DNA of 64,000 nucleotides from JBKHYJ01 sp046565505 (GTDB taxonomy: Bacteria; Acidobacteriota; Blastocatellia; UBA7656). The notes beneath the pieces were generated by a model. That model was not told the DNA's origin. It was given only the letters and a program-made list of their open reading frames with translations, and made no database searches. Position 1 is the first letter of the stretch. Each line of letters begins with the position of its first letter. Both the position numbers and the translations under genes were made by a program. Below are positions 18,268 through 27,847 of the stretch, one piece after another. The DNA lies in contig JBKHYJ010000044.1 in the NCBI GenBank assembly GCA_046565505.1, forward strand, positions 1 to 64,000, read 5' to 3'.

Positions 18268-19485
18268 TTAAGTGGCGGCGTACCTGCCTTCGAGCCTGGG
18301 CGCGGCGTCTGCGACTGACTCATAGAGGTCGGCAAGCTGGGCCGCCACCTTCGCCCAGGAAAATTGATGGGCGACGAATTGCTGCCCCTCTCGCCCCCGG
18401 CGGGTGCGCCCGTCCGCATCGCCGAGCGCGCGCGCCAATGTGTCGGAGAAGATCGCCCGATCAAGCGGCGTCACCCACCCGAGGCCGCGCCCGGCGATTT
18501 CCGGCGCGAGGTTCACGTGCTCGCTGACGAGCGCGGGCACGCCGCAGGCGAGCGCCTCCACGACCGCGATGCCGAAGTTCTCCTGGTGAGAGGTCAAAGC
18601 AAACAGCGCCGCGCTCTGGAGCGCCGATAATTTCTCCGCCCCGCCTAGCCAGCCGGGGAAAATGACTTTGTTGGCCCCGCCCCTCTCCGTCGCCAAAGCC
18701 TGAAGCGATTTAACGTAGCCCGACTCGCCGTCGCCGGCTATCACCAGCCGCCACGGCTCGAATTCCGGCCGATTCGCCAGGGATAAAAAAACATCCAGCA
18801 GCAATTCCAGGTTCTTTTTGGGGTGAATCCGGCTGAGGGCGAGGATATAAGGCCGGTCGCCCAGCGAAGCATGACGCGCCCGGAAGAGTCCGGCGGGCCC
18901 TGAGTCGCAGAGTTTTTCCGTCTCGACGCCGAGCGGGATGACGAAGCCGCGGCCGATGCCCAGCGAGCGCTCGGCCAATCGCTGCTCCTCTTTGGCCGTG
19001 TAATGGACGGCCGCGGCTCCGCGCAGCATCGGCCCGGCCGCGATGTGCCACATCAATCGCTTGCGTATAGGCTTTTGCGCCATGCTCCAGGGGTCCAGGC
19101 TCCCTAGAGGGCGGACTACGTAGGGCACGCCGCGGTCACGACAGGCGCCGGCCGCCGCCAGGCAGGGGTGTGAGAACACAGCGTGAATATGCACAACGTC
19201 GAAACCCTCGACTTGCGCGCCGAGCCAGCGTGCGAGGGGCAGGCTGTAGCCGAATCTCCGGCCCCACCGCCTGCGGAAAAAGATTGTCCGACTCCCCCGG
19301 TAATCAATCGGCCGCCCGACCTCCACCGGCAGACTCCGCGGCCCATCGGCGTCCGTCGTCGCGATCAAGACATCGGCCCCCTGCCGTTCGACAGCGCGGC
19401 ACATCTCAAATACTGCCTGACTCGGGCCGCCATAACGCTCGGCCACGGCTGGGATGACATGAAGGACTTTCAGTCCGCTCTTCAA
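18268..19485 (-). CDS. Glycosyltransferase family 4
   Basis: 405 residues from TTG 19485. The frame is open to 19695, but that extension lies inside asnB. A TTG with ggaggtcgcggtatcaaa upstream starts the conserved KSGLKVLHVIPAV, and its first two bases overlap the asnB stop codon, so coupling is likely. GT-B fold; the donor domain contains ILALSRIHPKKNLELLLDVF and HQENFGIAVVEALACGVP with the E-x7-E retaining motif. Sugar unknown. Confidence 0.88.
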   Translation of the reverse strand: MKSGLKVLHVIPAVAERYGGPSQAVFEMCRAVERQGADVLIATTDADGPRSLPVEVGRPIDYRGSRTIFFRRRWGRRFGYSLPLARWLGAQVEGFDVVHIHAVFSHPCLAAAGACRDRGVPYVVRPLGSLDPWSMAQKPIRKRLMWHIAAGPMLRGAAAVHYTAKEEQRLAERSLGIGRGFVIPLGVETEKLCDSGPAGLFRARHASLGDRPYILALSRIHPKKNLELLLDVFLSLANRPEFEPWRLVIAGDGESGYVKSLQALATERGGANKVIFPGWLGGAEKLSALQSAALFALTSHQENFGIAVVEALACGVPALVSEHVNLAPEIAGRGLGWVTPLDRAIFSDTLARALGDADGRTRRGREGQQFVAHQFSWAKVAAQLADLYESVADAAPRLEGRYAAT

Positions 19486-21395
19486 TTTGATACCGCGACC
19501 TCCACGTGATGCCTGCGGCACCAATCGACCAGTACGGCCAGCCCCCAGATCCTCGACCAGGACGTGGCGGGCGAGCCCGAGTCGAAGTTTTCCGCCACGC
19601 GCGTCACGGCCTCGGGGCTGAGCCCCGCGCGCAGGACCGCCGACCTGTCGCCCAGCGCGTCCGTGACGAATGGCCTGAGTGAAGTACGTACCCACCGCTC
19701 GAATGGGAGGGCGAATCCCATCTTCTTACGGCCGGTCACCTCCGCGGGAAGGTCTGGGCCCATCGCGTCAACGAGCAACTGTTTCGGGCGAGGGCCTGCC
19801 TTAAGGCTGCCCGGCAGGGCGTAGACCCACTCGACCAACTCGTGATCGAGCAGGGGGACGCGAACTTCGAGCGCGTTAGCCATGCTCATAACGTCTGTGT
19901 CGCGCAGGAGCATGTTCGCCATATACAGGCTCAGCTCGTAGCGGCAAATCTGATTGAATACGTCCTCGCCCGCCTCTCCCTTTCTTATTAGAGCCAGCGT
20001 CTCTTCAGGTATGTCGTACCCGCCGCCGTCTCCGCCGGCGGCCGCCGCCCGGGGGCGCATCAAATGGCTCCGCGAATCCCTCGAAAACAGCCCGCGCATG
20101 ATGGCGTAGGAGGACAGCACGTCGCACCCGGCGGAGATGGCGGACGCCACCTTTTGAGTCTGTAATGAATCCCCCATGACTTTGGCCGCCACCGCCGCCA
20201 CCTTCTTGCGCGCGTTGTGATTGAGCCAGCCTATCGGCGCGCCGTACCTGCGCATCCGGGCGGCCCTGGCAAAGCTCGGGTAGCCGCCGAAAATTTCGTC
20301 CCCGCCCAACCCCGAAAGCGCCACTGTTATGCCCGCCTGCTTGGTGGCGCGGGAGATCACCCAGGTGTTGATCGCGTCTATGGTCGGCTGGTCCATGCCC
20401 GCGACCGCTTCGGGCAGAGTCGCCAGCATCTCGCTTTCAGATAACCTGATCCCCGTGTGACGCGCGCCCCATCTTTTCGCCGCCCGCGCGGCGAGTTCGC
20501 TCTCGTCAAACTGCCGCTCGTCGAAACAGACTGTGAAGGTGTTAACGCGCGCGCCCGCGTGCTTGCTCATGAGGGCTACTATCGAGTTCGAATCGACGCC
20601 GCTCGACAAGAATGCGCCAAGCGGCACGTCCGCCAGCAGGTGCAGGTTTATACTTTCCTCCAGCCTGTGCCGGGTTTCCGCGAGCGCGGTCGCCACATCG
20701 ACTCGGGCGGCCGAGGTGGGCAAGTCCCAGTAACGCGCCTGTTCTTTCACCTCGCCTTCCGCGCCGACGATGAGGTAGTGGGCGGGCGGCAGGGTTCGAA
20801 CGTTTTGAATCATCGTGCGAGGCTCTTGCGCCGCGCCGAAGCTCAGGTAAGAGCTTAAAGAGACTTCGTCGAGCAGGCGCGGGACAAGGCCGGAGGCTAG
20901 CAGCGCGCGCACCTCCGAAGAGAAGACGAAGAGATTCTTCGCGCGGAAATAGTAGAAGGGCTTTATGCCCAGCCGGTCCCGCGCGGCGAAGACCTCGCCC
21001 GTCCGGCCATCGCGTATCGCGAAGGCGAACATGCCTCTGAGTAGCTGCAGACATTCCGGCCCCAGCTTTTTATAAAGGCACAGCAACACTTCCGTGTCCG
21101 TGCCGGTCCTGAACTCGACCCCCTGCCCGGCCAGCCCTCTCTTTAGCGCCTGGTAATTGTAAATCTCTCCGTTGAGGATGATTGAATACCGGCCGTCGGG
21201 GGTCGTCATCGGTTGGCGCCCCGCGTCGCTCAGATCGATGATCGAGAGGCGGCGGTGGGCGAACGCCGCTTGACCGGGCCACACCTCTATGCCGGCCGCG
21301 TCGGGGCCGCGGTGCGCGACCGCGTCGCTCATCCTCGCCACGCGCGCTTCAATGTCCTGTATGGAATTCCCAATTATGCCGACTATGCCACACAT
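19482..21395 (-). CDS. asnB: Glutamine-hydrolysing asparagine synthetase-like amidotransferase
   Basis: 637 residues. The N-terminal Ntn glutaminase domain begins MCGIVGIIG with the catalytic Cys2. The C-terminal synthetase domain has the PP-loop GAFLSSGVDSNSIVALM and ALSGLGGDEIFGGYPSF. Full length and both active sites appear intact. It sits inside the polysaccharide cluster, as AsnB-like proteins often do. In that setting the product may be an amidated sugar acid or amino-acid substituent rather than free asparagine; that is inference. It should not be read as a lasso-peptide cyclase: it keeps the glutaminase half and has no precursor or protease beside it. Confidence 0.93.
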   Translation of the reverse strand: MCGIVGIIGNSIQDIEARVARMSDAVAHRGPDAAGIEVWPGQAAFAHRRLSIIDLSDAGRQPMTTPDGRYSIILNGEIYNYQALKRGLAGQGVEFRTGTDTEVLLCLYKKLGPECLQLLRGMFAFAIRDGRTGEVFAARDRLGIKPFYYFRAKNLFVFSSEVRALLASGLVPRLLDEVSLSSYLSFGAAQEPRTMIQNVRTLPPAHYLIVGAEGEVKEQARYWDLPTSAARVDVATALAETRHRLEESINLHLLADVPLGAFLSSGVDSNSIVALMSKHAGARVNTFTVCFDERQFDESELAARAAKRWGARHTGIRLSESEMLATLPEAVAGMDQPTIDAINTWVISRATKQAGITVALSGLGGDEIFGGYPSFARAARMRRYGAPIGWLNHNARKKVAAVAAKVMGDSLQTQKVASAISAGCDVLSSYAIMRGLFSRDSRSHLMRPRAAAAGGDGGGYDIPEETLALIRKGEAGEDVFNQICRYELSLYMANMLLRDTDVMSMANALEVRVPLLDHELVEWVYALPGSLKAGPRPKQLLVDAMGPDLPAEVTGRKKMGFALPFERWVRTSLRPFVTDALGDRSAVLRAGLSPEAVTRVAENFDSGSPATSWSRIWGLAVLVDWCRRHHVEVAVSN

Positions 21396-21463
21396 AATAA
21401 TCTCTTCTGAATCTCCCGCCCTGATCCGAAATGAAAGCCCCGGGCGCGCGACTTGCCGGCGGG

Positions 21464-22576
21464 CTAAAGATGCGAATCCAAGAAGGCATGGAAGTTGGTT
21501 TCAAAATTCCGAAACGTAAACATGCTGAGGAGCTTCTCGCGGCCGGCGCGGCCGAGGCGCGAGCGCAGGTCGTCGTCGTTCAGGATTCGCAATATGGCTT
21601 CCGATAGACCTTTGATGTCTAGCCGGTTGACGAGCTTTCCCGTCCTCCCGTCATCTATCACGGAGGGCGTCCCCGCATGCGCCCCGCCGATCACGGGCTT
21701 GGCGAAAGCCATCGCCTCCAGGAAGACGATCCCGAAACCTTCCTTCTCGCTCGGCATGACGAACAGCGAGCACCTCCGGTAAAGCTCTCGCAGCTCGCCC
21801 TCCGCCACCCGCCCCGCGAACGTGACGAATTGAGAGACGCCGAGGCGGTCGGCCATCTCTTTCAGGCGGCCTATGTCGTCGCCATCGCCCACTATCCTGT
21901 AATCGACCGGGCCGAACTCGCGCACCACGGCGGGCAGGCTTTGAATCACGCTGTCCACGCCTTTATACGCCTCGTCCCTCATCAGGCGCCCCACAGTGAG
22001 CAGCATCGGCGGAGTAGACGGGCGCGACGTGGGCGCGGCCTCGACGGACCAGTAAGGGTCGAGAGAACAGGGCAGCAGGGTTACGTCATCAGGGTCGAGC
22101 CTGTTTCGTTTCAGTAGCTCGCTCCTCGTGTATTCACTTATGGCGAGCACGCGGTCGGCCCTCCGCAGCGCGCTCTTCTGCGCGAGCGTTAAAGACCGCC
22201 AAACCTCAATCCCGTAAGCGATGACGCACACCTTGGCGGGGTGGTTGAGCGGCAAGGCGAGTAACGCGAGCGGCGACAAAGCCACATGCCCGACGACGAT
22301 CAAGTCGGGCTTGCATGTAGCCACCTGCGTCAAGTAGCTGCTGACGAATTTAAACTTGCTGCCGCCGGCCCGCGTGAACGAGCGGAACTCGCCATCGACG
22401 TAGCGCGAATCGGGCGCGACATGATCGTTGAGCACTATGGCCCCGACCGACCCGCTGTTTTTTTGCGCCCACCGCCCCGCCGCCAGGCACAGCGAGCGGC
22501 AGAACATCTGTATTCCGCCCGCGCCTTCAAAAGCCTCCGGCAGGAGCAAGAGGATTCGCTTATTAGAAGAGGTCAT
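21464..22576 (-). CDS. Glycosyltransferase family 4
   Basis: 370 residues, GT-B fold. The N-terminus KRILLLLPEAFEGAGGIQMF has the glycine-rich acceptor-domain loop. The donor site has LTVGRLMRDEAYKGVDSVIQ and EKEGFGIVFLEAMAFAKP (E-x7-E), so a retaining enzyme. It also has the ISEYTRSELLKR segment common in family 4. Specificity unknown. It starts 42 bases before the gene at 22619 ends and 68 bases precede asnB. Confidence 0.9.
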   Translation of the reverse strand: MTSSNKRILLLLPEAFEGAGGIQMFCRSLCLAAGRWAQKNSGSVGAIVLNDHVAPDSRYVDGEFRSFTRAGGSKFKFVSSYLTQVATCKPDLIVVGHVALSPLALLALPLNHPAKVCVIAYGIEVWRSLTLAQKSALRRADRVLAISEYTRSELLKRNRLDPDDVTLLPCSLDPYWSVEAAPTSRPSTPPMLLTVGRLMRDEAYKGVDSVIQSLPAVVREFGPVDYRIVGDGDDIGRLKEMADRLGVSQFVTFAGRVAEGELRELYRRCSLFVMPSEKEGFGIVFLEAMAFAKPVIGGAHAGTPSVIDDGRTGKLVNRLDIKGLSEAILRILNDDDLRSRLGRAGREKLLSMFTFRNFETNFHAFLDSHL

Positions 22577-22618
22577 GTTGTTATCTCGGCGAACGCCGGG
22601 CCGCAGGGGCGGCCGCGC

Positions 22619-23836
22619 CTAACGCAGGTCGCGCGATAATTCTTCGGCCAATTTTCGGCGGTAATCGGCCCAGGTCCACCGTTCCGCCTTCTGCCGCGCG
22701 AGCCTCCCCATTTCGTACAAGGTGTCGCGGTTGCTGTAGGCCCACTCGATGCGCTCTGTCAAAGAATCCGTATCGTGCGCGGGCACGCACCACCCTTCGC
22801 GCCCATCTTCGATAAGCTCGGGCCCGCCCGTGTTGACAGTCGTCAGGACGGGCACCCCCGAAGCCATCGCCTCGCCTATGACCAGGCCGAAGCCCTCTGC
22901 GAGGGATGGGAAAACGAACAGGTCTGCCTCCCCCATGACTTCCAGCAGGCGCACGCGCGGTATGGCCCCGAGGTGCTGGAAGCTGCAGGAATGCTCCGCC
23001 AAGTAGTCGCGGCCGAGATTCATCGACCCCGCCATCCAGAGCCGCGCGTCCTTTAACCGCAATCTCTCCCACGCCTCTATCAGGTGCGGCGCGCCTTTGC
23101 GCAACCCGACTTGGCCCGCGAACAGCACCGTGAATGGGCCGCGGGGCCGCGCGGCCCTCGCCGCCGTCTCGTCGGCGGGCGTGCCATACGGCACAATGGC
23201 GACGGGCTTCTTACAGGAGGCGTCGCTGTAGCCCAGACTCCGCGCGGCCCAGGCGCACGGCACTATCACGGCGTCGGCAAGCCCCAGCTCCGCGTCCTTT
23301 CGTGCTTGCTTCCAGCGGGGCTCTTCGTACGGGACTTGCCCGAAACCCGGCCGCTCTTTTTGCGCGCGCCTGATCTCGCGGGCGACCCCTTTGTAATAGC
23401 CGAGGGGTAACTCGTAGATGGCGGCCGCGCCGCGCCGCCTCGCGCCGCCGAACGTCCACCTGGCCCCATCTTCGTATGCGTATACGGCGTCCAGGCCGGC
23501 CTCTAACGCTCTTGACACCTGCAGGTCGTGCCCGCAATACAGCACGTCATACCAGTTGACGTGCTGCGTAAGCCCGCCGGGCTTCAGCCGCCGGCCGACG
23601 CGCGAGACCGCTTCCCATAAGAGGTGTGGCCTCCTGTTGGGGCCGGGTATGTTTTCGTAATTACGATTGAGCGAGCGCTGTCGCATGCCCGCGGGCAAGT
23701 ACCGAAACACTCGCCCCGGCCCCGCGCTTCTCATCAGGCCCGTCTGAAAAGAGCCGAGCCAGCCCATCTCAGACAGCGCCACGGCGGCCTGATAACTGTT
23801 CGCATTCCCATGCGGGTGGGAGATCGTTATCTTCAA
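22619..23836 (-). CDS. Glycosyltransferase family 4
   Basis: 405 residues, GT-B fold with an unusual N-terminus, MKITISHPHGNANSYQAAVA, lacking the usual GGxE loop. The donor domain has VLFAGQVGLRKGAPHLIEAW and LAEGFGLVIGEAMASGVP (E-x7-E). The style (YYKGVAREIRRAQKERPGF) suggests membrane-surface association. Retaining transfer is inferred from the motif; donor unknown. Confidence 0.88.
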   Translation of the reverse strand: MKITISHPHGNANSYQAAVALSEMGWLGSFQTGLMRSAGPGRVFRYLPAGMRQRSLNRNYENIPGPNRRPHLLWEAVSRVGRRLKPGGLTQHVNWYDVLYCGHDLQVSRALEAGLDAVYAYEDGARWTFGGARRRGAAAIYELPLGYYKGVAREIRRAQKERPGFGQVPYEEPRWKQARKDAELGLADAVIVPCAWAARSLGYSDASCKKPVAIVPYGTPADETAARAARPRGPFTVLFAGQVGLRKGAPHLIEAWERLRLKDARLWMAGSMNLGRDYLAEHSCSFQHLGAIPRVRLLEVMGEADLFVFPSLAEGFGLVIGEAMASGVPVLTTVNTGGPELIEDGREGWCVPAHDTDSLTERIEWAYSNRDTLYEMGRLARQKAERWTWADYRRKLAEELSRDLR

Positions 23837-23863
23837 ATCGACAAAGCCCGTCGGCCGCGGTCT

Positions 23864-24904
23864 CTAATCCCGCGCGGCGCCAGGCCATCCGCGGTGCCGG
23901 ATGGCGTCCTCGAAAACTTGCAAGTAGGCCCTCGCAACGTCTTCCGTCCTGTGGCGCGACAAGTGCGATTCGGCGTTGGCTCTGAATGAGGCCAGCCTGT
24001 CCGGCGCGGTCAATAAACCGGCCAGGGCGCAGGCCATCGCGTCCACGTCTTCGTTAGGGAACGTCACTCCGCAAGGCCCTATCGCGTCTCTCAGCCCGCC
24101 GCCCGACGACCCGACGATCACGCAGCCGCAAGCTATGCCTTCAAGCGCGACAATGCCGAATGGCTCCTGCCACCGCGACGGGACCGCCAGTATCCTGTGG
24201 GCGTTCAGTATGCGCGCCAACTCTACCCCGGCTTTGACGCCGGTGAATTCCACGCGGCCCGCGATTCCTAATTCACTCGCCAGCCGTCGCAGGCTGCCCT
24301 CTTCAGGCCCCTCGCCCACGACGGTCAGCGCGGGCGACAGGCCGCTGCTCTTAAGCCGTGCGAGCGCCTTCAATAACAGGTCGGCCCCTTTGGAAGAGAC
24401 CAGGCGGCCGAGGAATACGAGGTCTTTATCGCGCGGGACTTCCAGCCTCTCGTAGAAGATGTCTTCACGGTAAGTGTTAGGAATCACCCTCGAAGGCGTC
24501 GATACGTGAGCGGCCACCGCGCGACTGACCGAAATGCCCGTGGCGAACCGGGCGGCAAAGTGTTTCAGGCGGTCTTGCGGCGCGAGGCTGCCGTCCGCGC
24601 GCGTGTACCAGGCGTTGTGCGCGACGACCCACGGCCTGCGCTTGAGCAGCAGAGGCCAGGCCCCTTTGAGGCTCATGTGAGGCTGAAAGAAAACCTCGCA
24701 CCACCGCGTCAGCGACAGAAGGCTGCGCGGGTCGGGCCGCCGAATGACCTCGAAAGGGAATGGCTTCGAGTCTGCGGCGGGGACTTGCGAAACGAGCTTC
24801 GCTTCATGCCCCTGCCGAACGAACTCTCGGGCCAGGATAGCCACGAGCGTTTCAAGCCCGCCCACGCTCGGGTAAAAGGCCGGTGAATAGATCAGTATTC
24901 GCAT
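23864..24904 (-). CDS. Glycosyltransferase family 4
   Basis: 346 residues. Classical GT4: MRILIYSPAFYPSVGGLETL at the N-terminus, FLGRLVSSKGADLLLKALAR at the start of the donor domain and WQEPFGIVALEGIACGCV with E-x7-E. The start overlaps the end of the polymerase gene by 13 bases, so translation is likely coupled to it. Sugar unknown. Confidence 0.91.
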   Translation of the reverse strand: MRILIYSPAFYPSVGGLETLVAILAREFVRQGHEAKLVSQVPAADSKPFPFEVIRRPDPRSLLSLTRWCEVFFQPHMSLKGAWPLLLKRRPWVVAHNAWYTRADGSLAPQDRLKHFAARFATGISVSRAVAAHVSTPSRVIPNTYREDIFYERLEVPRDKDLVFLGRLVSSKGADLLLKALARLKSSGLSPALTVVGEGPEEGSLRRLASELGIAGRVEFTGVKAGVELARILNAHRILAVPSRWQEPFGIVALEGIACGCVIVGSSGGGLRDAIGPCGVTFPNEDVDAMACALAGLLTAPDRLASFRANAESHLSRHRTEDVARAYLQVFEDAIRHRGWPGAARD

Positions 24905-26508
24905 GCGACACCGAGCTGCGGGGCGGGGCGAAAGGCGACCGGCTCGCCCGACGCGGCCGGGAGCCGCGACAGCCTCTCTTGATTAAACAACGCGAGCATC
25001 AGCCCTATCAGAAACCACTGATATACGTTTTGCGTGTGCGAGACTACGGCGCCGCCCAGGAGGAGCGGGAAGATCAGCGAGCCTAGAATCGCTATAGCGA
25101 GGGTCCTGCTTTCGAGGTCGCGCATCATCAGGCATACGCGGCACAGCGTCAGCAGAAGGACGAGGCGGAGCAAGGTGTATAACGAATACCCTATGAGCCC
25201 CAGCTCCAGCATCACGCGCCCCGGCTCGCCCTCGTAATTCATGGGGATAGGGTTGTCGCCGATTTTTAGATTCAACCCCTTCATCAAGGCCGGCACCGCG
25301 TTCTGCGTCAGCCCGATCCCATAGCCGAACGCCCCCGCGTAAGAGGCTTCTTTAATGGGGAAATCAAACGCCCCCGTGATCCTCGAAAGGCCCTCGTTGA
25401 CGCGCTCCTCCCCGCCGAACGAGCGCGTGTAGAAGGCGTCGTAGGCCTGCGGGAAGAGAGTCGTGACCCCCAGGTAAATCAGGAGTCCGACTACCACGAT
25501 GTGCTGCAACCTGCGCAGGAAGTTCCTCTTCGAGGCGAAGCAGTAGAAGACGGCCGCGACGGCGGCGATTGCGAGCACAGAGGCGCGGCTGCCTGTCATA
25601 AACGACGTGACGACGACCGCGCTCAGCGACAGGTAGTAAAGCGCCCTCACCCCCAGCGACAGGTGGCGCATGGAGTAGAGCGATGTCAGCCCCAGCAGCA
25701 GCGCGAACATGACGGGCAGGTAAGTTGACAGGCCGGAGACGTAAGAGAATGTGCTGGTGACGCGCACGTAATAGTCCCCGGACGAGCTGGAAAATACGGC
25801 GATGTTGGCCGGCATGCTCGACGTTTCGCTCTTGACGGCGTAGCGATTGAGAGCGGAATTTTGATTCGTATCCAAAAACTGCATAGCGCCTATGACGGCG
25901 ACCGGCAACACGATGAGCGAATACCACTTCAGGAAGTTGATGACCTTCTCTTTAGTGTCGAACGCCCTCGGCACTATAAAAGCGAGGGGCATGTACAGGC
26001 AGTAAGCTTTCAACCCCAGCAGGCCGATCAGCGGGTGCGGCCCGCCCGGGGCCGCCATCGCCGCCGCGGCGTAGGTCGCGAATAAGGCGAGCGTTAAGGA
26101 GACCATTTTCAGGTGCCGTTTTATCAGGAAGGGCGGCTTGCGACGCTGCCTATAATACGCGAGTACGACGACCCCCATGAGCGCGTCTTTATAGAAGTAG
26201 ACGAGCTCGCTGGCCGATGGCAGGAACCACTTCCGAACCGCGCCCTCGACGACGACGACGACCAGAAGAGACCGCAGGCCCAGCTCCCAGTCACGAAATG
26301 CTTGCAGCATTAAGGCGACGCTCAAGACTAAAAAGGCCGGCGCCATAAAGCCGCCTGCGACGACGCCTTTGGAAGACACGTATATCGCCGCCGTCCCTAA
26401 GAGGCTGGCCGCGAGCGTGATGAGTATGCTTTTCTTTTCGCGCAGCCTGTTCGCGAGTAATTCACGAGCCTTTATTTTCCCACTCCCCTTTCCGTCGAGC
26501 ATAGACAC
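24892..26508 (-). CDS. O-antigen ligase / Wzy-type polymerase-like membrane protein
   Basis: 538 residues with about eleven to twelve predicted membrane helices. Features of the Wzy/WaaL superfamily: a hydrophilic periplasmic loop (residues about 225-265), FMTGSRASVLAIAAV, and the late YEGEPGRVMLELGLIGYSL, which matches the ExGxxG region of the ligase family. With Wzx and Wzc genes in the same cluster it is best read as the polymerase that joins lipid-linked repeat units at the periplasmic face. Polymerase and ligase cannot be told apart from sequence alone. Confidence 0.8.
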   Translation of the reverse strand: MSMLDGKGSGKIKARELLANRLREKKSILITLAASLLGTAAIYVSSKGVVAGGFMAPAFLVLSVALMLQAFRDWELGLRSLLVVVVVEGAVRKWFLPSASELVYFYKDALMGVVVLAYYRQRRKPPFLIKRHLKMVSLTLALFATYAAAAMAAPGGPHPLIGLLGLKAYCLYMPLAFIVPRAFDTKEKVINFLKWYSLIVLPVAVIGAMQFLDTNQNSALNRYAVKSETSSMPANIAVFSSSSGDYYVRVTSTFSYVSGLSTYLPVMFALLLGLTSLYSMRHLSLGVRALYYLSLSAVVVTSFMTGSRASVLAIAAVAAVFYCFASKRNFLRRLQHIVVVGLLIYLGVTTLFPQAYDAFYTRSFGGEERVNEGLSRITGAFDFPIKEASYAGAFGYGIGLTQNAVPALMKGLNLKIGDNPIPMNYEGEPGRVMLELGLIGYSLYTLLRLVLLLTLCRVCLMMRDLESRTLAIAILGSLIFPLLLGGAVVSHTQNVYQWFLIGLMLALFNQERLSRLPAASGEPVAFRPAPQLGVACEY

Positions 26509-26641
26509 CGGGCTTCAGGGCCGTGCGAGCCAATCTCACGGCCGCGCGAACGAGCGCAGTCAGCTCGCCGCGCGCCGCGGCCGGCCGCCTGAGACATTAT
26601 TATTCGCGCGCCGGATGAAATTGATTCCGCCGGCCGCGGAC

Positions 26642-27847
26642 TTAAGAAGCGCTTCCCGCGCGCCTCGAATTAATCGCCTTCTCGACCGCCTTAAGGGTGG
26701 CTTCCGCATTGTCGCGCGGCGACCAGGTCTGCATCCGCTTTCGCGCACTCTCCCCGAGCCTTCTCAGTAGCTCTCGGTCCGGCAGGGCTTCGCGCAATAT
26801 GGACGCCAGGCCATCCACGTCGCCGCTGCGGTAGACGAACCCCGTCTTTGCGTGCTCGACTAAATCCAGGCTGGCGCCCACGCGGTCGCTAACAATGGCC
26901 GGTATGCCGCAAATCATCGCCTCGTTGACGGGCAGTCCGTATGGCTCATGTTCGGAAGGGAACACCAGCGCGTCGCTGGCGGCGTAAGCTTCCGGCAGGC
27001 GCGAGTATTTCACAAGGCCGGGGAAGCGCACGCGGCCGGCGAGGCCCAACTGCTCCGCCTCCCTCTTCAGAGAATCCCCCAAAGGTCCTTCGCCTACCAT
27101 GACGAGGTAAGTGTTCGGCACGCCGGCGCGAGCGAAAGCCCTCAGCGCGTCGTGCGGGCGCTTCCGCGGGAGGAACTTGGCGCAGAACACCAGGACGGTC
27201 GCGTCCTCCGGCACCTGCCATTCTTCCCGCACCTTCTTGCGATCAGTCCGCGCGGCCACGCCCGCGATGTAGTCGTTATCGACTACGTAAGGGGTGATGA
27301 CGACGCGGCTCTCATCGACGCCGATGGAGCGGACGAATCGCGCGGAGGCGGTCGAAGGGACAAGCACCATGTCGGCCACTCGATTGTAGAGGTATGGGAG
27401 GAATTTCTTCTTAATCGAAGTCTTCCAGCTCCCGCCGTACTGAGACTCCAGGTAGGTGGCGTCGGTCGTCAGCAAAAGCGGCTTGCCGCATAATTTCGCC
27501 GCCGCTATCGCCAGCCAGAAGCTCACGTAAGAATGCCCGAACACCACGCAGCAATCGTTACTCGACACCAGCTTGATTACGCCGGGGTTGATGAGGCCGT
27601 AGAACTTGCCCAGCCGCGGCAGCGGTGAGTAGTTGCGCAACTCAAGCCAGGTGTAGCCATCAAGCAGCGGGATGTCGAAAGCTTTCCTTGTTAAGCTCTC
27701 CTGGTCCCGCCACAGCTTTTTATTCGGGAGGCTACAGTAAGCCGTCAACACTTCCGCCCTGCCGTGGCGCGCCATGATCTGTAAAGGCGCGACGTTTTGA
27801 ATTGGCTGGGAAGAAACCATGAGCACGCTGTATTTAGACTCTCGCAT
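26642..27847 (-). CDS. Glycosyltransferase family 4
   Basis: 401 residues, GT-B fold. It begins MRESKYSVLMVSSQPIQNVA. The acceptor domain includes VFGHSYVSFWLAIAAAKLCG, and the donor domain FCAKFLPRKRPHDALRAF and SEHEPYGLPVNEAMICGIP (E-x7-E). The start overlaps the neighbouring gene (27834-28964) by 14 bases. A 133-base gap with no gene separates it from the polymerase gene start at 26508. Confidence 0.9.
   Translation of the reverse strand: MRESKYSVLMVSSQPIQNVAPLQIMARHGRAEVLTAYCSLPNKKLWRDQESLTRKAFDIPLLDGYTWLELRNYSPLPRLGKFYGLINPGVIKLVSSNDCCVVFGHSYVSFWLAIAAAKLCGKPLLLTTDATYLESQYGGSWKTSIKKKFLPYLYNRVADMVLVPSTASARFVRSIGVDESRVVITPYVVDNDYIAGVAARTDRKKVREEWQVPEDATVLVFCAKFLPRKRPHDALRAFARAGVPNTYLVMVGEGPLGDSLKREAEQLGLAGRVRFPGLVKYSRLPEAYAASDALVFPSEHEPYGLPVNEAMICGIPAIVSDRVGASLDLVEHAKTGFVYRSGDVDGLASILREALPDRELLRRLGESARKRMQTWSPRDNAEATLKAVEKAINSRRAGSAS

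Noticed and set aside
19482..21395. AsnB-like gene as a lasso-peptide cyclase for the precursor at 40151
   Set aside because: It has a complete glutaminase domain with Cys2, lies 19 kb away on the other strand inside the glycan cluster, and no transglutaminase-type protease accompanies it.
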